Assembly (NCBI GenBank): GCA_934476075.1
Contig: CAKSNH010000010.1
Location: 35,437 to 99,436 of the forward strand
Length of the DNA stretch: 64,000 bases
Direction of reading: 5' to 3'
Origin: an uncultured Clostridia bacterium
GTDB taxonomy: Bacteria > Bacillota > Clostridia > UBA1381
The translations under genes were made by a program, and so were the position numbers. Below the pieces are notes generated by a model that was not told where the DNA came from, searched no databases, and worked only from the letters and a program-made list of their open reading frames with translations. Of the stretch, positions 41,947 through 50,970 are shown piece after piece (the first letter of the stretch is position 1; every line of letters begins with the position of its first letter).

Positions 41947-41984
41947 TAAAAATGGGCTGTATATTTTTTATACAGTCCATTTTT
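41947..41984 (+). terminator. Bidirectional terminator
   Basis: AAAAATGGGCTGTATA/TATACAGTCCATTTTT stem with a 6-nt loop and T-rich flanks. Confidence 0.85.
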
Positions 41985-41992
41985 CTTTCTAT

Positions 41993-42190
41993 AAAAAAGC
42001 TTTTGATTAAAAGCCCCACCTGCGGGCGGAGGATTAAGGTAGCGTTTTTGATTTTCCGTCATTGCGTTTTTCGCAATTTCCTACAAATTAAAAAAGCTTT
42101 TGATTAAAAGCACCGTCTGCGAGCGGAGGATTAAGGTAGCGTTTTTGATTTTCCGTCATTGCGTTTTTACGCAATTTCCTACAAATTAAT
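41993..42190. repeat. Two tandem 97-bp intergenic repeats
   Basis: The units start with the palindrome GCTTTTGATTAAAAGC (41999 and 42096), then a GC-rich block (CTGCGGGCGGAGGATTAAGG), GCGTTTTTGATTTTCCGTCA, and end CAATTTCCTACAAATTA. The period is exactly 97 bp. The last 50 bp recur once more at 3528-3578, 38 kb away. Confidence 0.88.
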
Positions 42191-42191
42191 C

Positions 42192-42223
42192 AAAAACCCC
42201 GACAGGTTTATCCTATCGGGGTT
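42192..42223 (-). terminator. Terminator of the ribosomal operon
   Basis: AACCCCGACAGG/CCTATCGGGGTT stem followed on the minus strand by TTTTTGATT, 20 nt after rplQ. Confidence 0.88.
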
Positions 42224-42244
42224 TCTATATTAAAGCTCAAAAAA

Positions 42245-42589
42245 TTAGTCAACTAATTCAAGAATAGCCATAGGTGCAGCGTCACCACGACGTGGACCCA
42301 TTTGAATTATTCTTGTGTAACCACCGTTTTTATCAGCGTATTTAGGAGCGATTTCAGCAAAAAGCTTAGTAACAACGTCCTCTTTTGTGATAAATTCAAG
42401 AGCTTGACGACGAGAATGTAGAGTGTTAGTCTTTCCAAGAGTAATCATCTTTTCAGCTAAACTTCTTGTTTCTTTTGCTCTTGTAAGTGTAGTTTCAATT
42501 CTTCCGTTTTCAAGGAAACTTGTAACCAAATTACGAAGCAAAGCTTTTCTTTGGTCAGTAGGAAGATTTAACTTTCTTGTTCCGGGCAT
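42245..42589 (-). CDS. rplQ: 50S ribosomal protein L17
   Basis: 114 residues beginning MPGTRKLNLPTDQRKALLRNL, with the diagnostic GRIETTLTRAKE and GGYTRI segments. It binds 23S rRNA near the exit tunnel. Last gene of the operon, 46 nt after rpoA. Confidence 0.97.
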   Translation of the reverse strand: MPGTRKLNLPTDQRKALLRNLVTSFLENGRIETTLTRAKETRSLAEKMITLGKTNTLHSRRQALEFITKEDVVTKLFAEIAPKYADKNGGYTRIIQMGPRRGDAAPMAILELVD

Positions 42590-42635
42590 TCTAATTCCCT
42601 CCTTCGGATAAATATTTCAGTATAATGTTCAGGTC

Positions 42636-43586
42636 TTATTCTTCTTCCTTTTTAAGGTCAAGACCTAAATTTTGTAATTTGTTTATAACTTCTTCAAGCG
42701 ACTTTCTGCCCAAATTTCTAACCTTCATCATGTCTTCTTCCGACTTGTCGGTAAGGTCCTCAACAGTGTTGATACCTGCACGTTTCAGACAGTTATATGA
42801 ACGAACCGATAGGTCAAGTTCTTCGATAGTCATTTCAAGAACTTTTTCTTTCTTGTTTTCTGTTGGTTCTACGATTACTTCTGTATTCTTAGCGTCATCA
42901 GACAAATCAACAAACAAACGAAGAAGGTCATTCATAATTTTAGCCGCAAGGCTGATAGCCTCATCAGGCTTGATTGTACCGTTAGTCCACAACTCAACCA
43001 TCAATTTCTCTCTGTCAGTGTATTGACCCACGCAAGTATTTTCAACTGTGTAGTTCACTTTCTTAATCGGAGTATAGATTGAGTCAACAGGAATAACACC
43101 GATTACAGGCTGCATATTCTGCTTATTCTTATCTGAAGAAACATAACCTCTGCCCTTAGACAATGTAATCTCCATATAAAGTCTTGCATCGTCATTTAAA
43201 GTTGCAATATGCAAATCAGGGTTAAAAATTTCCACATCAGCGTCAGCCTTAATATCTCCGGCTGTGATTTCGCCCGCACCCTTCGCCTCAATGTATACAG
43301 TCTTAGGTGAGTCAGAGTGTAACTTTATAGCCATCTTCTTAATGTTAAGAATGATTTCCGTAACGTCCTCTTTAACACCAGGTATAGTTGAGAACTCATG
43401 CTGAACGCCTTCAATCTTAATTGAAGTTGCGGCAGCACCCGGCAGTGACGAAAGTAAAATTCTGCGAAGAGAATTACCAAGTGTAATTCCGTATCCACGC
43501 TCTAACGGAGTTACGACAAATCTGCCGTAGCTGCCGTCAGGGCTTGTTTCTTCACATACTATATTGGGCTTTTCCATTTCTATCAT
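42636..43586 (-). CDS. rpoA: RNA polymerase alpha subunit
   Basis: 316 residues. The N-terminal dimerisation and assembly domain (1-230) has PLERGYGITLGNSLRRILLSSLPGAA. A flexible linker leads to the C-terminal domain (about 245-316), with LDLSVRSYNCLKRAGINTVEDL and NLGRKSLEEV that contact UP elements and activators. SD GGAGGG precedes the ATG at 43586; a second ATG three codons in is possible. Confidence 0.97.
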   Translation of the reverse strand: MIEMEKPNIVCEETSPDGSYGRFVVTPLERGYGITLGNSLRRILLSSLPGAAATSIKIEGVQHEFSTIPGVKEDVTEIILNIKKMAIKLHSDSPKTVYIEAKGAGEITAGDIKADADVEIFNPDLHIATLNDDARLYMEITLSKGRGYVSSDKNKQNMQPVIGVIPVDSIYTPIKKVNYTVENTCVGQYTDREKLMVELWTNGTIKPDEAISLAAKIMNDLLRLFVDLSDDAKNTEVIVEPTENKKEKVLEMTIEELDLSVRSYNCLKRAGINTVEDLTDKSEEDMMKVRNLGRKSLEEVINKLQNLGLDLKKEEE

Positions 43587-43651
43587 TTAAACAAACCCTC
43601 CTTCAAACAATCATGTATCTATATCTAATTACCGAGGGTAACAAGAGTTTA

Positions 43652-44245
43652 TTACTTAGAATATAGTTCGACGATAAGGTGTTCTTCAACTTCATAGTCG
43701 ATGTCACTTCTGTCAGCCAAGTTAAGAACCTTGCCTGTGAAAGTTTCTCTGTTCATATCTAACCATTTAGGTACTACTCTTGATGCGTTAGTTTCAACGA
43801 TTTCTTTAATTCTAACAGAATTTCTGCTCTTTTCCTTAACAGAAATAACATCACCCGGTTTAACTAAGTATGATGGAATATCAACTTTGTTTCCGTTTAC
43901 GGTAATGTGACCGTGAACAACGATTTGTCTTGCTTCACGTCTTGTATTTGCAAGGCCAAGTCTGTATACTACATTGTCAAGTCTGCTTTCAAGAATTTGA
44001 AGAAGCATTTCACCTGTAATACCTTGTCTTTTTGTAGCCATTACATAATACTTTCTGAATTGTTTTTCCAATACGCCGTAAATGAATTTTACTTTTTGCT
44101 TTTCATTTAATTGCAAACCGTATTCGCTTTGTTTCTTTCTGCCTTGCTTAGGGTTCTTTCTGGACGATTTAGCGATACCCATAGATGTAGGCTCGATACC
44201 CAAAGTTCTGCATCTCTTTAAGATAGGTTGCATATTTCTAGCCAT
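43652..44245 (-). CDS. rpsD: 30S ribosomal protein S4
   Basis: 197 residues with the S4 RNA-binding domain (LESRLDNVVYRLGLANTRREARQIVVHGHI). It nucleates assembly of the 16S 5' domain and in many bacteria represses translation of its own operon. The N-terminus has no zinc-type cysteines. Confidence 0.97.
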   Translation of the reverse strand: MARNMQPILKRCRTLGIEPTSMGIAKSSRKNPKQGRKKQSEYGLQLNEKQKVKFIYGVLEKQFRKYYVMATKRQGITGEMLLQILESRLDNVVYRLGLANTRREARQIVVHGHITVNGNKVDIPSYLVKPGDVISVKEKSRNSVRIKEIVETNASRVVPKWLDMNRETFTGKVLNLADRSDIDYEVEEHLIVELYSK

Positions 44246-44282
44246 GCTACTTTTTCCTCCTTACTACCGTTATTATATAAAA

Positions 44283-44681
44283 TCAAACTCTTCTTCTCTT
44301 TGGCGGTCTGCAACCGTTATGAGGAATCGGAGTAACATCTTTAATCATGCTAACTTCAAGACCTGCTGCTTGAAGAGCTCTGATAGCAGCTTCTCTACCT
44401 GCACCAGGGCCTTTAACATAAACTTCAACAGTCTTTAAGCCATGTTCCATAGCAGCCTTAGCAGCTGTTTCAGCAGCTGTCTGAGCAGCAAACGGTGTGC
44501 TCTTTCTTGAACCTCTGAAGCCCAAGCCGCCTGCACTTGCCCATGATAATGCATTACCGGCTGTATCAGTGATAGTAACTATAGTATTGTTGAAAGTAGA
44601 ACGGATATGAGCTGCTCCTCTTTCGATATTTTTTCTGTCACGACGTTTTGTTCTAGTCGCTCTTTTTGCTACCTTAGCCAT
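44283..44681 (-). CDS. rpsK: 30S ribosomal protein S11
   Basis: 132 residues with HIRSTFNNTIVTITD, GLGFRGSRKSTPFAAQ and the C-terminal PHNGCRPPKRRRV. It forms the platform with S18 and S6 near the 16S 690 loop. 37 nt before rpsD. Confidence 0.97.
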   Translation of the reverse strand: MAKVAKRATRTKRRDRKNIERGAAHIRSTFNNTIVTITDTAGNALSWASAGGLGFRGSRKSTPFAAQTAAETAAKAAMEHGLKTVEVYVKGPGAGREAAIRALQAAGLEVSMIKDVTPIPHNGCRPPKRRRV

Positions 44682-44699
44682 TCTTGATAAGTCCCTCCT

Positions 44700-45068
44700 T
44701 TACTTCTTTTTACCAGCTATTGCTCTTGCAGGACCTTTTCTGGTTCTTGCATTATTCTTTGTATTTTGACCTCTTACAGGCAAACCTTTTCTATGTCTGA
44801 TACCTCTGTAACAGCCAATTTCCATAAGTCTTTTAATATCAAGTGCGATTTGACGTCTAAGGTCACCTTCAACAGTGTAATTAGCGTCGATTGCATCTCT
44901 GATTTTAGCAACTTCGTCTTCTGTTAAGTCTTTAACTCTTGTATCAAAATTGATACCGGCTTCTGTAAGAATCTTTTGTGAAGTTTTAAGTCCGATACCG
45001 TAGATGTAAGTAAGACCAACTTCTACTCTCTTTTCTCTTGGTAAGTCAACACCAGCTATTCTTGCCAT
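44700..45068 (-). CDS. rpsM: 30S ribosomal protein S13
   Basis: Starting at the ATG at 45068 (MARIAGVDLPREKRVEV), the protein is 122 residues. The upstream in-frame extension to 45173 has no SD before it. GYRGIRHRKGLPVRGQ and the basic tail contact the 50S subunit and the P-site tRNA. Confidence 0.96.
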   Translation of the reverse strand: MARIAGVDLPREKRVEVGLTYIYGIGLKTSQKILTEAGINFDTRVKDLTEDEVAKIRDAIDANYTVEGDLRRQIALDIKRLMEIGCYRGIRHRKGLPVRGQNTKNNARTRKGPARAIAGKKK

Positions 45069-45191
45069 ATTGCGTTTACACCTCCTACAAATGTTTGAAT
45101 GAATAAATATATAATCTGATTTAAAATCAATATAAACACTGTTCAAGTAAAATGCAGCCGCGCACTTGAACAAGTTATAAACAAATTGTCA

Positions 45192-45305
45192 TTAACCCTG
45201 TTTTTGTTTGTGCTTAGGGTTTTCGCAAATTACCATGACTTTGCCTTTTCTTTTGATGATTTTGCATTTTTCGCAAATCGGTTTTACTGACGGACGTACT
45301 TTCAT
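45192..45305 (-). CDS. rpmJ: 50S ribosomal protein L36
   Basis: 37 residues: MKVRPSVKPICEKCKIIKRK, then GKVMVICENPKHKQKQG. The C-x2-C...C-x4-H zinc set makes it the zinc-binding form. A GGTAG-type SD precedes the ATG. It is between infA and rpsM, as usual. Confidence 0.96.
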   Translation of the reverse strand: MKVRPSVKPICEKCKIIKRKGKVMVICENPKHKQKQG

Positions 45306-45331
45306 TTCAATCTACCTCCTACCCTCGTCAA

Positions 45332-45550
45332 TTATTTTGACCTCCATGTAATTCTGCCGCGGGATAAATCATACGGTGACATTTCAATCGTCACACGGTC
45401 GCCCGGAAGAATTTTAATGAAGTTCATTCTAAGTTTACCTGATATATGTGCCAAAATCTGGTGACCATTTTCAAGTTCAACTTTAAACATTGCATTAGGT
45501 AAGGTTTCAACAACCGTACCCTCTAATTCCAATACATCATCTTTTGCCAA
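45332..45550 (-). CDS. infA: Translation initiation factor IF-1
   Basis: 72-residue OB-fold protein (MAKDDVLELEGTVVETLPNAM, GHISGKLRMN-type core, YDLSRGRITWR). It occupies the A site of the 30S during initiation. The ATG follows GGAGGG. Confidence 0.97.
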   Translation of the reverse strand: MAKDDVLELEGTVVETLPNAMFKVELENGHQILAHISGKLRMNFIKILPGDRVTIEMSPYDLSRGRITWRSK

Positions 45551-45585
45551 AGAAATCCCTCCTTACTAACTATCGCTGAATTGCT

Positions 45586-45855
45586 TTAACAAGCAGCAGG
45601 TTTAAATTCCGCCAAAGCCTTACGCACTTCGGAATTAGTAACCTTGCCTACGTTCTTCATCTTTTCGGCAATAAAATCCGAAACATAATTAGTCTTTTGC
45701 AGATGTTTCAATTTTTTCTTCTTCGGCTTATCTACTTTCCTCAAATCGCCATTTGCAAGCATTGCAAATTCGCCGTCGAGGCTAAGGACAATAAAATTGT
45801 CGCCCTTGTCACGTCCCGCTTTTGAAATAACAACACTGCCAATACCAATTTCCAT
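45586..45855 (-). CDS. KOW-domain RNA-binding protein (L14e/L27e-like)
   Basis: 89 residues. The N-terminal KOW motif (IGSVVISKAGRDKGDNFIVL, residues 5-24) is followed by a basic stretch (KPKKKKLKHLQKTN). This small protein is regularly found between map and infA in Clostridia and probably binds rRNA or ribosomes. The exact role is not established. Confidence 0.85.
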   Translation of the reverse strand: MEIGIGSVVISKAGRDKGDNFIVLSLDGEFAMLANGDLRKVDKPKKKKLKHLQKTNYVSDFIAEKMKNVGKVTNSEVRKALAEFKPAAC

Positions 45856-45873
45856 AAAATCACTCCTCGTCTT

Positions 45874-46620
45874 TTACAGAGTCAGAATTTCACATTCATT
45901 CGGAGTTATAAGCACAGTATTTTCATAATGTGCCGATAAGCTTCCGTCTGCTGAAACAACAGTCCATTCATCGTCAAGCACCTGTACCTCATGAGTACCG
46001 GCATTAACCATCGGTTCAATGGCAATCGTCATGCCTGCCGCAAGCTTCACACCACGTCCGGCGTGACCGTAATTCGGAACGCTAGGGTCTTCGTGCAAAT
46101 TCTTGCCTATTCCGTGACCAACTAAATCACGAACAACCGAGAAACCGTTTTTCTCAACGTATTCCTGAATGGCTGACGAAACATCTCCTAATTTATTGCC
46201 ATGCTTAGCATATTTAATTCCCTTAAAGAAACTTTCTCTTGTTACATCAATAAGTCTTTGAGCTTCTTCCGAAATCTTGCCGACTGCGAATGTTCTTGCG
46301 GCGTCGCCGTGGTAACCTTTGATGTACGCACCGACGTCCACGCTGATAATATCGCCTTCCTTTAAGATAACGTGTTTATTGGGAATGCCATGCACAACCT
46401 GCTCATTGATTGATGAACAAATGCTCTTAGGAAATCCGGCATAGTTTAGAAAGGATGGGGTTGCTCCTTTTGAGGTAAAATACTTGTGAGCTAACTTATC
46501 AAGTTCTTCTGTACTAACGCCCGGCTTAATATGCTGCTCCAACATTTTCAAAGCATCACCGGTAATCTTGCCCGCCAGACGCATTTTTTCTACTTCGGAT
46601 TTTGATTTTATAGTTATCAT
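45874..46620 (-). CDS. map: Methionine aminopeptidase, type I
   Basis: 248 residues. It removes the initiator Met from nascent proteins. The metal ligands are visible: two Asp in SVDVGAYIKGYHGDAA, His in GHGIGKNLHEDP, Glu in AIEPMV and Glu in HYENTVLIT. It is co-transcribed with adk, 6 nt away. Confidence 0.97.
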   Translation of the reverse strand: MITIKSKSEVEKMRLAGKITGDALKMLEQHIKPGVSTEELDKLAHKYFTSKGATPSFLNYAGFPKSICSSINEQVVHGIPNKHVILKEGDIISVDVGAYIKGYHGDAARTFAVGKISEEAQRLIDVTRESFFKGIKYAKHGNKLGDVSSAIQEYVEKNGFSVVRDLVGHGIGKNLHEDPSVPNYGHAGRGVKLAAGMTIAIEPMVNAGTHEVQVLDDEWTVVSADGSLSAHYENTVLITPNECEILTL

Positions 46621-46626
46621 AAAGAT

Positions 46627-47265
46627 TTACATCTCCTCAATATTCAGAACAGTAGATACTTCTCTAACAGTATCTTCAAGTTTTTCTTTACCATGCGCGA
46701 TAACAACTTTACCTTGTTGCATATAATATGATTTGATAGGTTCGGTTTGTTCGTGATAGACTTTAAGACGCTTTTTGATAGTGTCCTCATTGTCATCTGC
46801 ACGACAAATCAAATCTCCACCACATTTATCACACTTTCCTTCGGTCTTAGGTGGATTGAATAAGATATGGTACGGAGTTGCACATTTGCTGCATTCACGT
46901 CTGCCGGAAAGTCTTTCGACAATCACATCATCGTCAACTTCAAGCGAAAGCACCTTGTCGATTTCTATTACAGCGTCCAAAGCCTCAGCCTGTTTAACTG
47001 TACGAGGGAAACCGTCTAGGATAAATCCGTTCTTGCAGTCGTCTTTTTTCAATCTCTCATCTACAATCGACACTACCAATTCGTCCGGAACAAGCTGCCC
47101 GTTGTCAAGATAGTTTTTTGCCTTTTGACCTAATGGAGTATTTTCTTTCACCGCCGCTCTAAGCATTGCACCGGTTGAAATTGTAATAATATTTAACTTC
47201 TCCGATAAAATACTTGCTTGTGTACCCTTACCGGCACCCGGAGGTCCCAACAAAATTAATTTCAT
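46627..47265 (-). CDS. adk: Adenylate kinase
   Basis: 212 residues. P-loop GPPGAGKGTQ (7-16), NMP site region, ILDGFPRT, and a long LID with four cysteines (CSKC...CDKC) that bind zinc, the Gram-positive form. It interconverts ATP + AMP and 2 ADP. A possible internal promoter and a hairpin lie upstream. Confidence 0.97.
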   Translation of the reverse strand: MKLILLGPPGAGKGTQASILSEKLNIITISTGAMLRAAVKENTPLGQKAKNYLDNGQLVPDELVVSIVDERLKKDDCKNGFILDGFPRTVKQAEALDAVIEIDKVLSLEVDDDVIVERLSGRRECSKCATPYHILFNPPKTEGKCDKCGGDLICRADDNEDTIKKRLKVYHEQTEPIKSYYMQQGKVVIAHGKEKLEDTVREVSTVLNIEEM

Positions 47266-47331
47266 AACAAGTACCTTTCATTCTTTCCGACTCACTATAA
47301 TCGGTAATCACTTATGCTGTATTCATATCAT

Positions 47332-47361
47332 ATAATAAAGTGAGTCTAATAAAACAGTCAA
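47332..47361 (-). promoter_or_regulatory. Candidate internal promoter before adk
   Basis: Minus-strand TTGACT (47361-47356), 18 bp, TATTAT (47337-47332), in the 213-nt gap after secY, the longest gap in the operon. Confidence 0.5.
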
Positions 47362-47426
47362 ATGATATTTCATAAGCAGCATAAGCTCTGAATTTAACTA
47401 TTTTATATTCGAGTATCCCCACCGGG

Positions 47427-47460
47427 CAAAACGTTTATACAAGCAGTATACGTTTTGCAC
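47427..47460 (-). promoter_or_regulatory. Hairpin between secY and adk
   Basis: GCAAAACGTATAC and GTATAAACGTTTTGC form a bulged stem without a T tract; it may be a processing site or an RNA-stability element. Confidence 0.55.
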
Positions 47461-47478
47461 AGCAGAACACACGTTTTT

Positions 47479-48819
47479 TTATTCCAAAAATCCCTTGTAA
47501 TGACGCATAGTCATCTGAGATTCGATTTGTCTTACAGTTTCAAGAGCAACACCTTCCATGATTAGAAGTGAAGTACCGCCAATCTGGATACTTGCAATCT
47601 TGAACACCGCACCGAAGACAATCGGCAAAATAGCGATAATACCCAAGAACGTAGCACCGGCAAGATTAATTCTTGACGAGCTTCTGAATATATAATCGCT
47701 TGTCGGCTTACCCGGTCTGATACCCGGAATAAATCCGCCGTTCTTCTTCATATTGTTAGCTAACTCAATCGGATTGAATTGGATTGAAGTATAGAAATAT
47801 GTGAAGAATATAATTAGTAGGAAATATAGTATACTGTATACTATATCAGTCCAAATAGGAGCACCGCTTGCAGAGTTTGCTTGAAGCATACTCAAAATGA
47901 TGTAGCCCACACCTGCTGTCGGCATATTGCCGCCCGAAACCAATCTTACGATGGTAGCAGGGAAAGCCATGATGCTCGATGCGAAGATAATCGGCATAAC
48001 GCCTGCCATAACAACCTTAATCGGAATATGAGTACTTTGACCGCCGTACATCTTTCTTCCCACAACACGCTTAGCATATTGAACAGGAATTCTTCTTTCC
48101 GCACAGTCGAAAAGTACAACAAATGCGATAGCTGCGATAGCAACTACTGCGATTACTGCTACAATGGCAATACCCTTTATATCAACATTTGTTTCCAGGT
48201 ATTGTTTGTAAAGTGTAATAGCACCCGATGGAATTCTTGTAACGATACCTGCGAAGATGATAAGTGAAACACCATTTCCCAAACCTTTTTCAGAAATTAA
48301 TTCACCCAACCAAACGATGAACGCAGTACCGGCTGTAAATGTTAATACAATAGTAAAGAATCCCAAAGCGTCGGTTCTTGCAATAGTGGTCATGCTGTTC
48401 TGCACACCCAAATTGTAAAGAGTAACGTAAAGACCCGCACCCTGAACAAATGCAAGAGCGATACCTAAATATCTTGTAATCTTGTTAATCTTCTTTCTGC
48501 CTTCAACGCCCTCTTTCGCCAAACGTTCCAGCGAAGGAATGGCAACAGTAAGAAGCTGAACAATAATGGAAGCATTGATGTAAGGCGATACACCCATTGC
48601 CATTACGGTTGCATTCGAGAACGCACCGCCTGTAAATACATCGAACAATGAGAATAAATCCGCCGTACCGTTTCCAAGGAACGCCTTCATAGCGTCCGCA
48701 CTAAGATATGGTACCGGAATATGAGCACCAAATCTGAATATAATAAGCATGAATAATGTAAAGAATATTCTGCGTCTTAAATCAGGGATTTTAAACGCGT
48801 TCTTAATGGTTGAGAACAC
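47479..48819 (-). CDS. secY: Protein translocase subunit SecY
   Basis: 446 residues with ten transmembrane helices and SecY signatures (GGAFSNATVMAMGVSPYINASIIVQLL region; FTYFYTSIQFNP; FIPGIRPGKPTSDYI). It is the pore of the Sec translocon, needed for export of the LRR and SLH proteins seen elsewhere in the window. It follows rplO by 1 nt. Confidence 0.97.
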   Translation of the reverse strand: MFSTIKNAFKIPDLRRRIFFTLFMLIIFRFGAHIPVPYLSADAMKAFLGNGTADLFSLFDVFTGGAFSNATVMAMGVSPYINASIIVQLLTVAIPSLERLAKEGVEGRKKINKITRYLGIALAFVQGAGLYVTLYNLGVQNSMTTIARTDALGFFTIVLTFTAGTAFIVWLGELISEKGLGNGVSLIIFAGIVTRIPSGAITLYKQYLETNVDIKGIAIVAVIAVVAIAAIAFVVLFDCAERRIPVQYAKRVVGRKMYGGQSTHIPIKVVMAGVMPIIFASSIMAFPATIVRLVSGGNMPTAGVGYIILSMLQANSASGAPIWTDIVYSILYFLLIIFFTYFYTSIQFNPIELANNMKKNGGFIPGIRPGKPTSDYIFRSSSRINLAGATFLGIIAILPIVFGAVFKIASIQIGGTSLLIMEGVALETVRQIESQMTMRHYKGFLE

Positions 48820-48820
48820 C

Positions 48821-49261
48821 TTACATCACCTCAGCCTTTCCGCCTGCCTTTTCAATCTTTTCCTTTGCAGAAGCTGTAAATTGTGCAACTTTTACATTAA
48901 GGCTCTTTGTAAGTTCTCCACGGCCCAAAATCTTAACACCGTCAAGCACCTTACTGATAACGCCTGTTTCCTTCAATAATTCAGCAGTAACCTCTGTACC
49001 GTTTTCAAATCTTTCAAGAACTTCAACGTTAATTGTAACATATTTCTTAGCGAAAATGTTGTTAAATCCTCTCTTAGGCAAACGTCTGTATAAAGGCATC
49101 TGACCACCTTCAAAACCAGGTCTTACACCGCCGCCCGAACGAGCGTTCTGACCTTTGTGACCCTTACCGGAAGTCTTTCCTGTACCTGAGCCAATACCTC
49201 TGCCCACTCTCTTGCGAGTAAACTTAGAACCTTCTGCCGGTTGTAGTTCGTCAAGTCTCAT
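48821..49261 (-). CDS. rplO: 50S ribosomal protein L15
   Basis: 146 residues beginning MRLDELQPAEGSKFTRKRVG, with the Gly/Arg-rich KTSGKGHKGQNAR extension that enters the 23S core, and the C-terminal KIEKAGGKAEV. Confidence 0.97.
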   Translation of the reverse strand: MRLDELQPAEGSKFTRKRVGRGIGSGTGKTSGKGHKGQNARSGGGVRPGFEGGQMPLYRRLPKRGFNNIFAKKYVTINVEVLERFENGTEVTAELLKETGVISKVLDGVKILGRGELTKSLNVKVAQFTASAKEKIEKAGGKAEVM

Positions 49262-49291
49262 TATGCTACACCTCCTTCTGAATATATAAAA

Positions 49292-49471
49292 TTAGTTTTC
49301 TTCAACTTCAACAAGATGAGAAACTTTCTTAATCATACCTCTGATTTGAGGAGTGTCATTGTGAACAACAACACTTCTAATCTTTTTTAGTCCCAAAGCT
49401 TCAACAGTTGCAATTTGGTCTTTTTTGCAGCCGATTGTGCTTTTTACTAATTTAACTGTAAGTTCAGCCAT
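49292..49471 (-). CDS. rpmD: 50S ribosomal protein L30
   Basis: A 59-residue gene read directly from the minus strand: MAELTVKLVKSTIGCKKDQI, then VEALGLKKIRSVV and a MIKKVSHLVEVEE end. This is the standard L30 ferredoxin-like fold in its normal place between rpsE and rplO. GGAGGGC precedes the ATG. Confidence 0.95.
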   Translation of the reverse strand: MAELTVKLVKSTIGCKKDQIATVEALGLKKIRSVVVHNDTPQIRGMIKKVSHLVEVEEN

Positions 49472-49484
49472 CTAAATGCCCTCC

Positions 49485-49988
49485 TTAGCCGCGAATTTGT
49501 TCTACGGTCTTACCGCGGAGTTTAGCTACGCCTTCGGCTTGCTTTAAACTAGCTAATCCTGCGATTGTAGCACTTACTACATTTTTCTTATTGTTAGAAC
49601 GCAAACATTTTGTTCTTATATCCTTGATACCCGCAAGTTCCAATACGGCACGAGCCGCACCGCCTGCGATAACACCGGTACCTTTGCTGGCAGGTTTTAG
49701 AAGGACTCTGCCCGCACCGAATTCACCGATGATTTCATGAGGGATTGTTGTGCCAACCATAGGAACTGTGATTAAGTTCTTCTTAGCATCTTCAATACCT
49801 TTTCTGATAGCGTCAGGGATTTCAGCTGCTTTACCCATACCGCAGCCAACATGACCTGCACCGTCACCAACGACTACAAGAGCGCTGAATCTAAAAGTTC
49901 TACCACCCTTAACAACCTTGGCAACACGATTTATTGTTACAACGTTCTCTTGAAGGTCAAGAGTTGTTGCATCTATTCTTTCAGCCAC
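49485..49988 (-). CDS. rpsE: 30S ribosomal protein S5
   Basis: 167 residues with GGRTFRFSALVVVGDGAGHVG, the double-stranded RNA-binding domain, and the C-terminal KRS5-type fold (LRSNNKKNVV). Important for accuracy and spectinomycin response. Confidence 0.97.
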   Translation of the reverse strand: MAERIDATTLDLQENVVTINRVAKVVKGGRTFRFSALVVVGDGAGHVGCGMGKAAEIPDAIRKGIEDAKKNLITVPMVGTTIPHEIIGEFGAGRVLLKPASKGTGVIAGGAARAVLELAGIKDIRTKCLRSNNKKNVVSATIAGLASLKQAEGVAKLRGKTVEQIRG

Positions 49989-50008
49989 TAATACTACCTC
50001 CTTCTTCT

Positions 50009-50371
50009 TTAGAATTCCAAGCCGCCTTCTCTTGCACCTTCTGCAAGAGCAGCTACTCTACCGTGGTAAACGTATCCGCCTCTGTCGAATACTACTTGCT
50101 TAATACCTTTTTCAACAGCACGTTTTGCGATTAATTCGCCGACAGCCTTAGCTGCTTCGCAGTTACCGCCCAATTCGCCGTTGAAATCTTTATCTAAAGA
50201 TGAAGCTGATACAAGAGTTACACCCTTAGTATCGTCAATGATTTGAGCATAGATATTGCTCAAACTTCTGAAAACGTTCAAACGAGGTCTCTCCGATGTG
50301 CCGGAGATGTTCTTTCTTACACGTTGATGTCTTCTAAGTCTAGCAACATTACTACCAACTTTTTTAACCAT
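50009..50371 (-). CDS. rplR: 50S ribosomal protein L18
   Basis: 120 residues: RLRRHQRVRKNISGTSERPR and the C-terminal FDRGGYVYHGRVAALAEGAREGGL. It binds 5S rRNA with L5. Confidence 0.97.
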   Translation of the reverse strand: MVKKVGSNVARLRRHQRVRKNISGTSERPRLNVFRSLSNIYAQIIDDTKGVTLVSASSLDKDFNGELGGNCEAAKAVGELIAKRAVEKGIKQVVFDRGGYVYHGRVAALAEGAREGGLEF

Positions 50372-50387
50372 TTAGAACACTCCTTTC

Positions 50388-50936
50388 TTATTTCTTCTTA
50401 CCGCCTGCTTTACCTTCCTTGCGTCTGATAACCTCGTCAGCGTACTTAATACCCTTGCCCTTATACGGTTCAGGCATTCTGAATTCTCTGATTTTAGCAG
50501 CAGTAGCACCTACATTTTCCTTATTAGCACCCTTAACAACGATTTGGTTAGGAGCAGGAACTTCCAAAGTGATACCTTCCATTGCTTCATACTCTACCGG
50601 ATGTGAGTAACCAAGAGTTAGAACCAATTTTTTACCTTGCATTTGAGCTCTGTAACCGACACCGTTGATTTCAAGAGTTTTACTGAAACCATCAGTAACA
50701 CCGATAACCATATTGTTAATCAATGTACGTGTCAATCCATGCAATGCTTTGTGTGTTTTATCTTCTGACGGACGTTCAACAGTCAAAACGCCGCCGTCCA
50801 TTTTTATAATCATATCAGAATGAAGTTTACGGCTTAGAGTACCCTTAGGGCCTTTAACAGTCACTTCATTGTCATTACCGATTTTAACATCAACACCGGC
50901 AGGTATTGTGATAGGTAATCTTCCGATTCTTGACAT
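50388..50936 (-). CDS. rplF: 50S ribosomal protein L6
   Basis: 182 residues, two homologous alpha/beta domains, with the C-terminal PEPYKGKGIKYADEVIRRKEGK signature. It lies near the sarcin-ricin loop. Confidence 0.97.
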   Translation of the reverse strand: MSRIGRLPITIPAGVDVKIGNDNEVTVKGPKGTLSRKLHSDMIIKMDGGVLTVERPSEDKTHKALHGLTRTLINNMVIGVTDGFSKTLEINGVGYRAQMQGKKLVLTLGYSHPVEYEAMEGITLEVPAPNQIVVKGANKENVGATAAKIREFRMPEPYKGKGIKYADEVIRRKEGKAGGKKK

Positions 50937-50970
50937 TGTATAGACACCTCCTTAAATTGTACGTCAAGTC

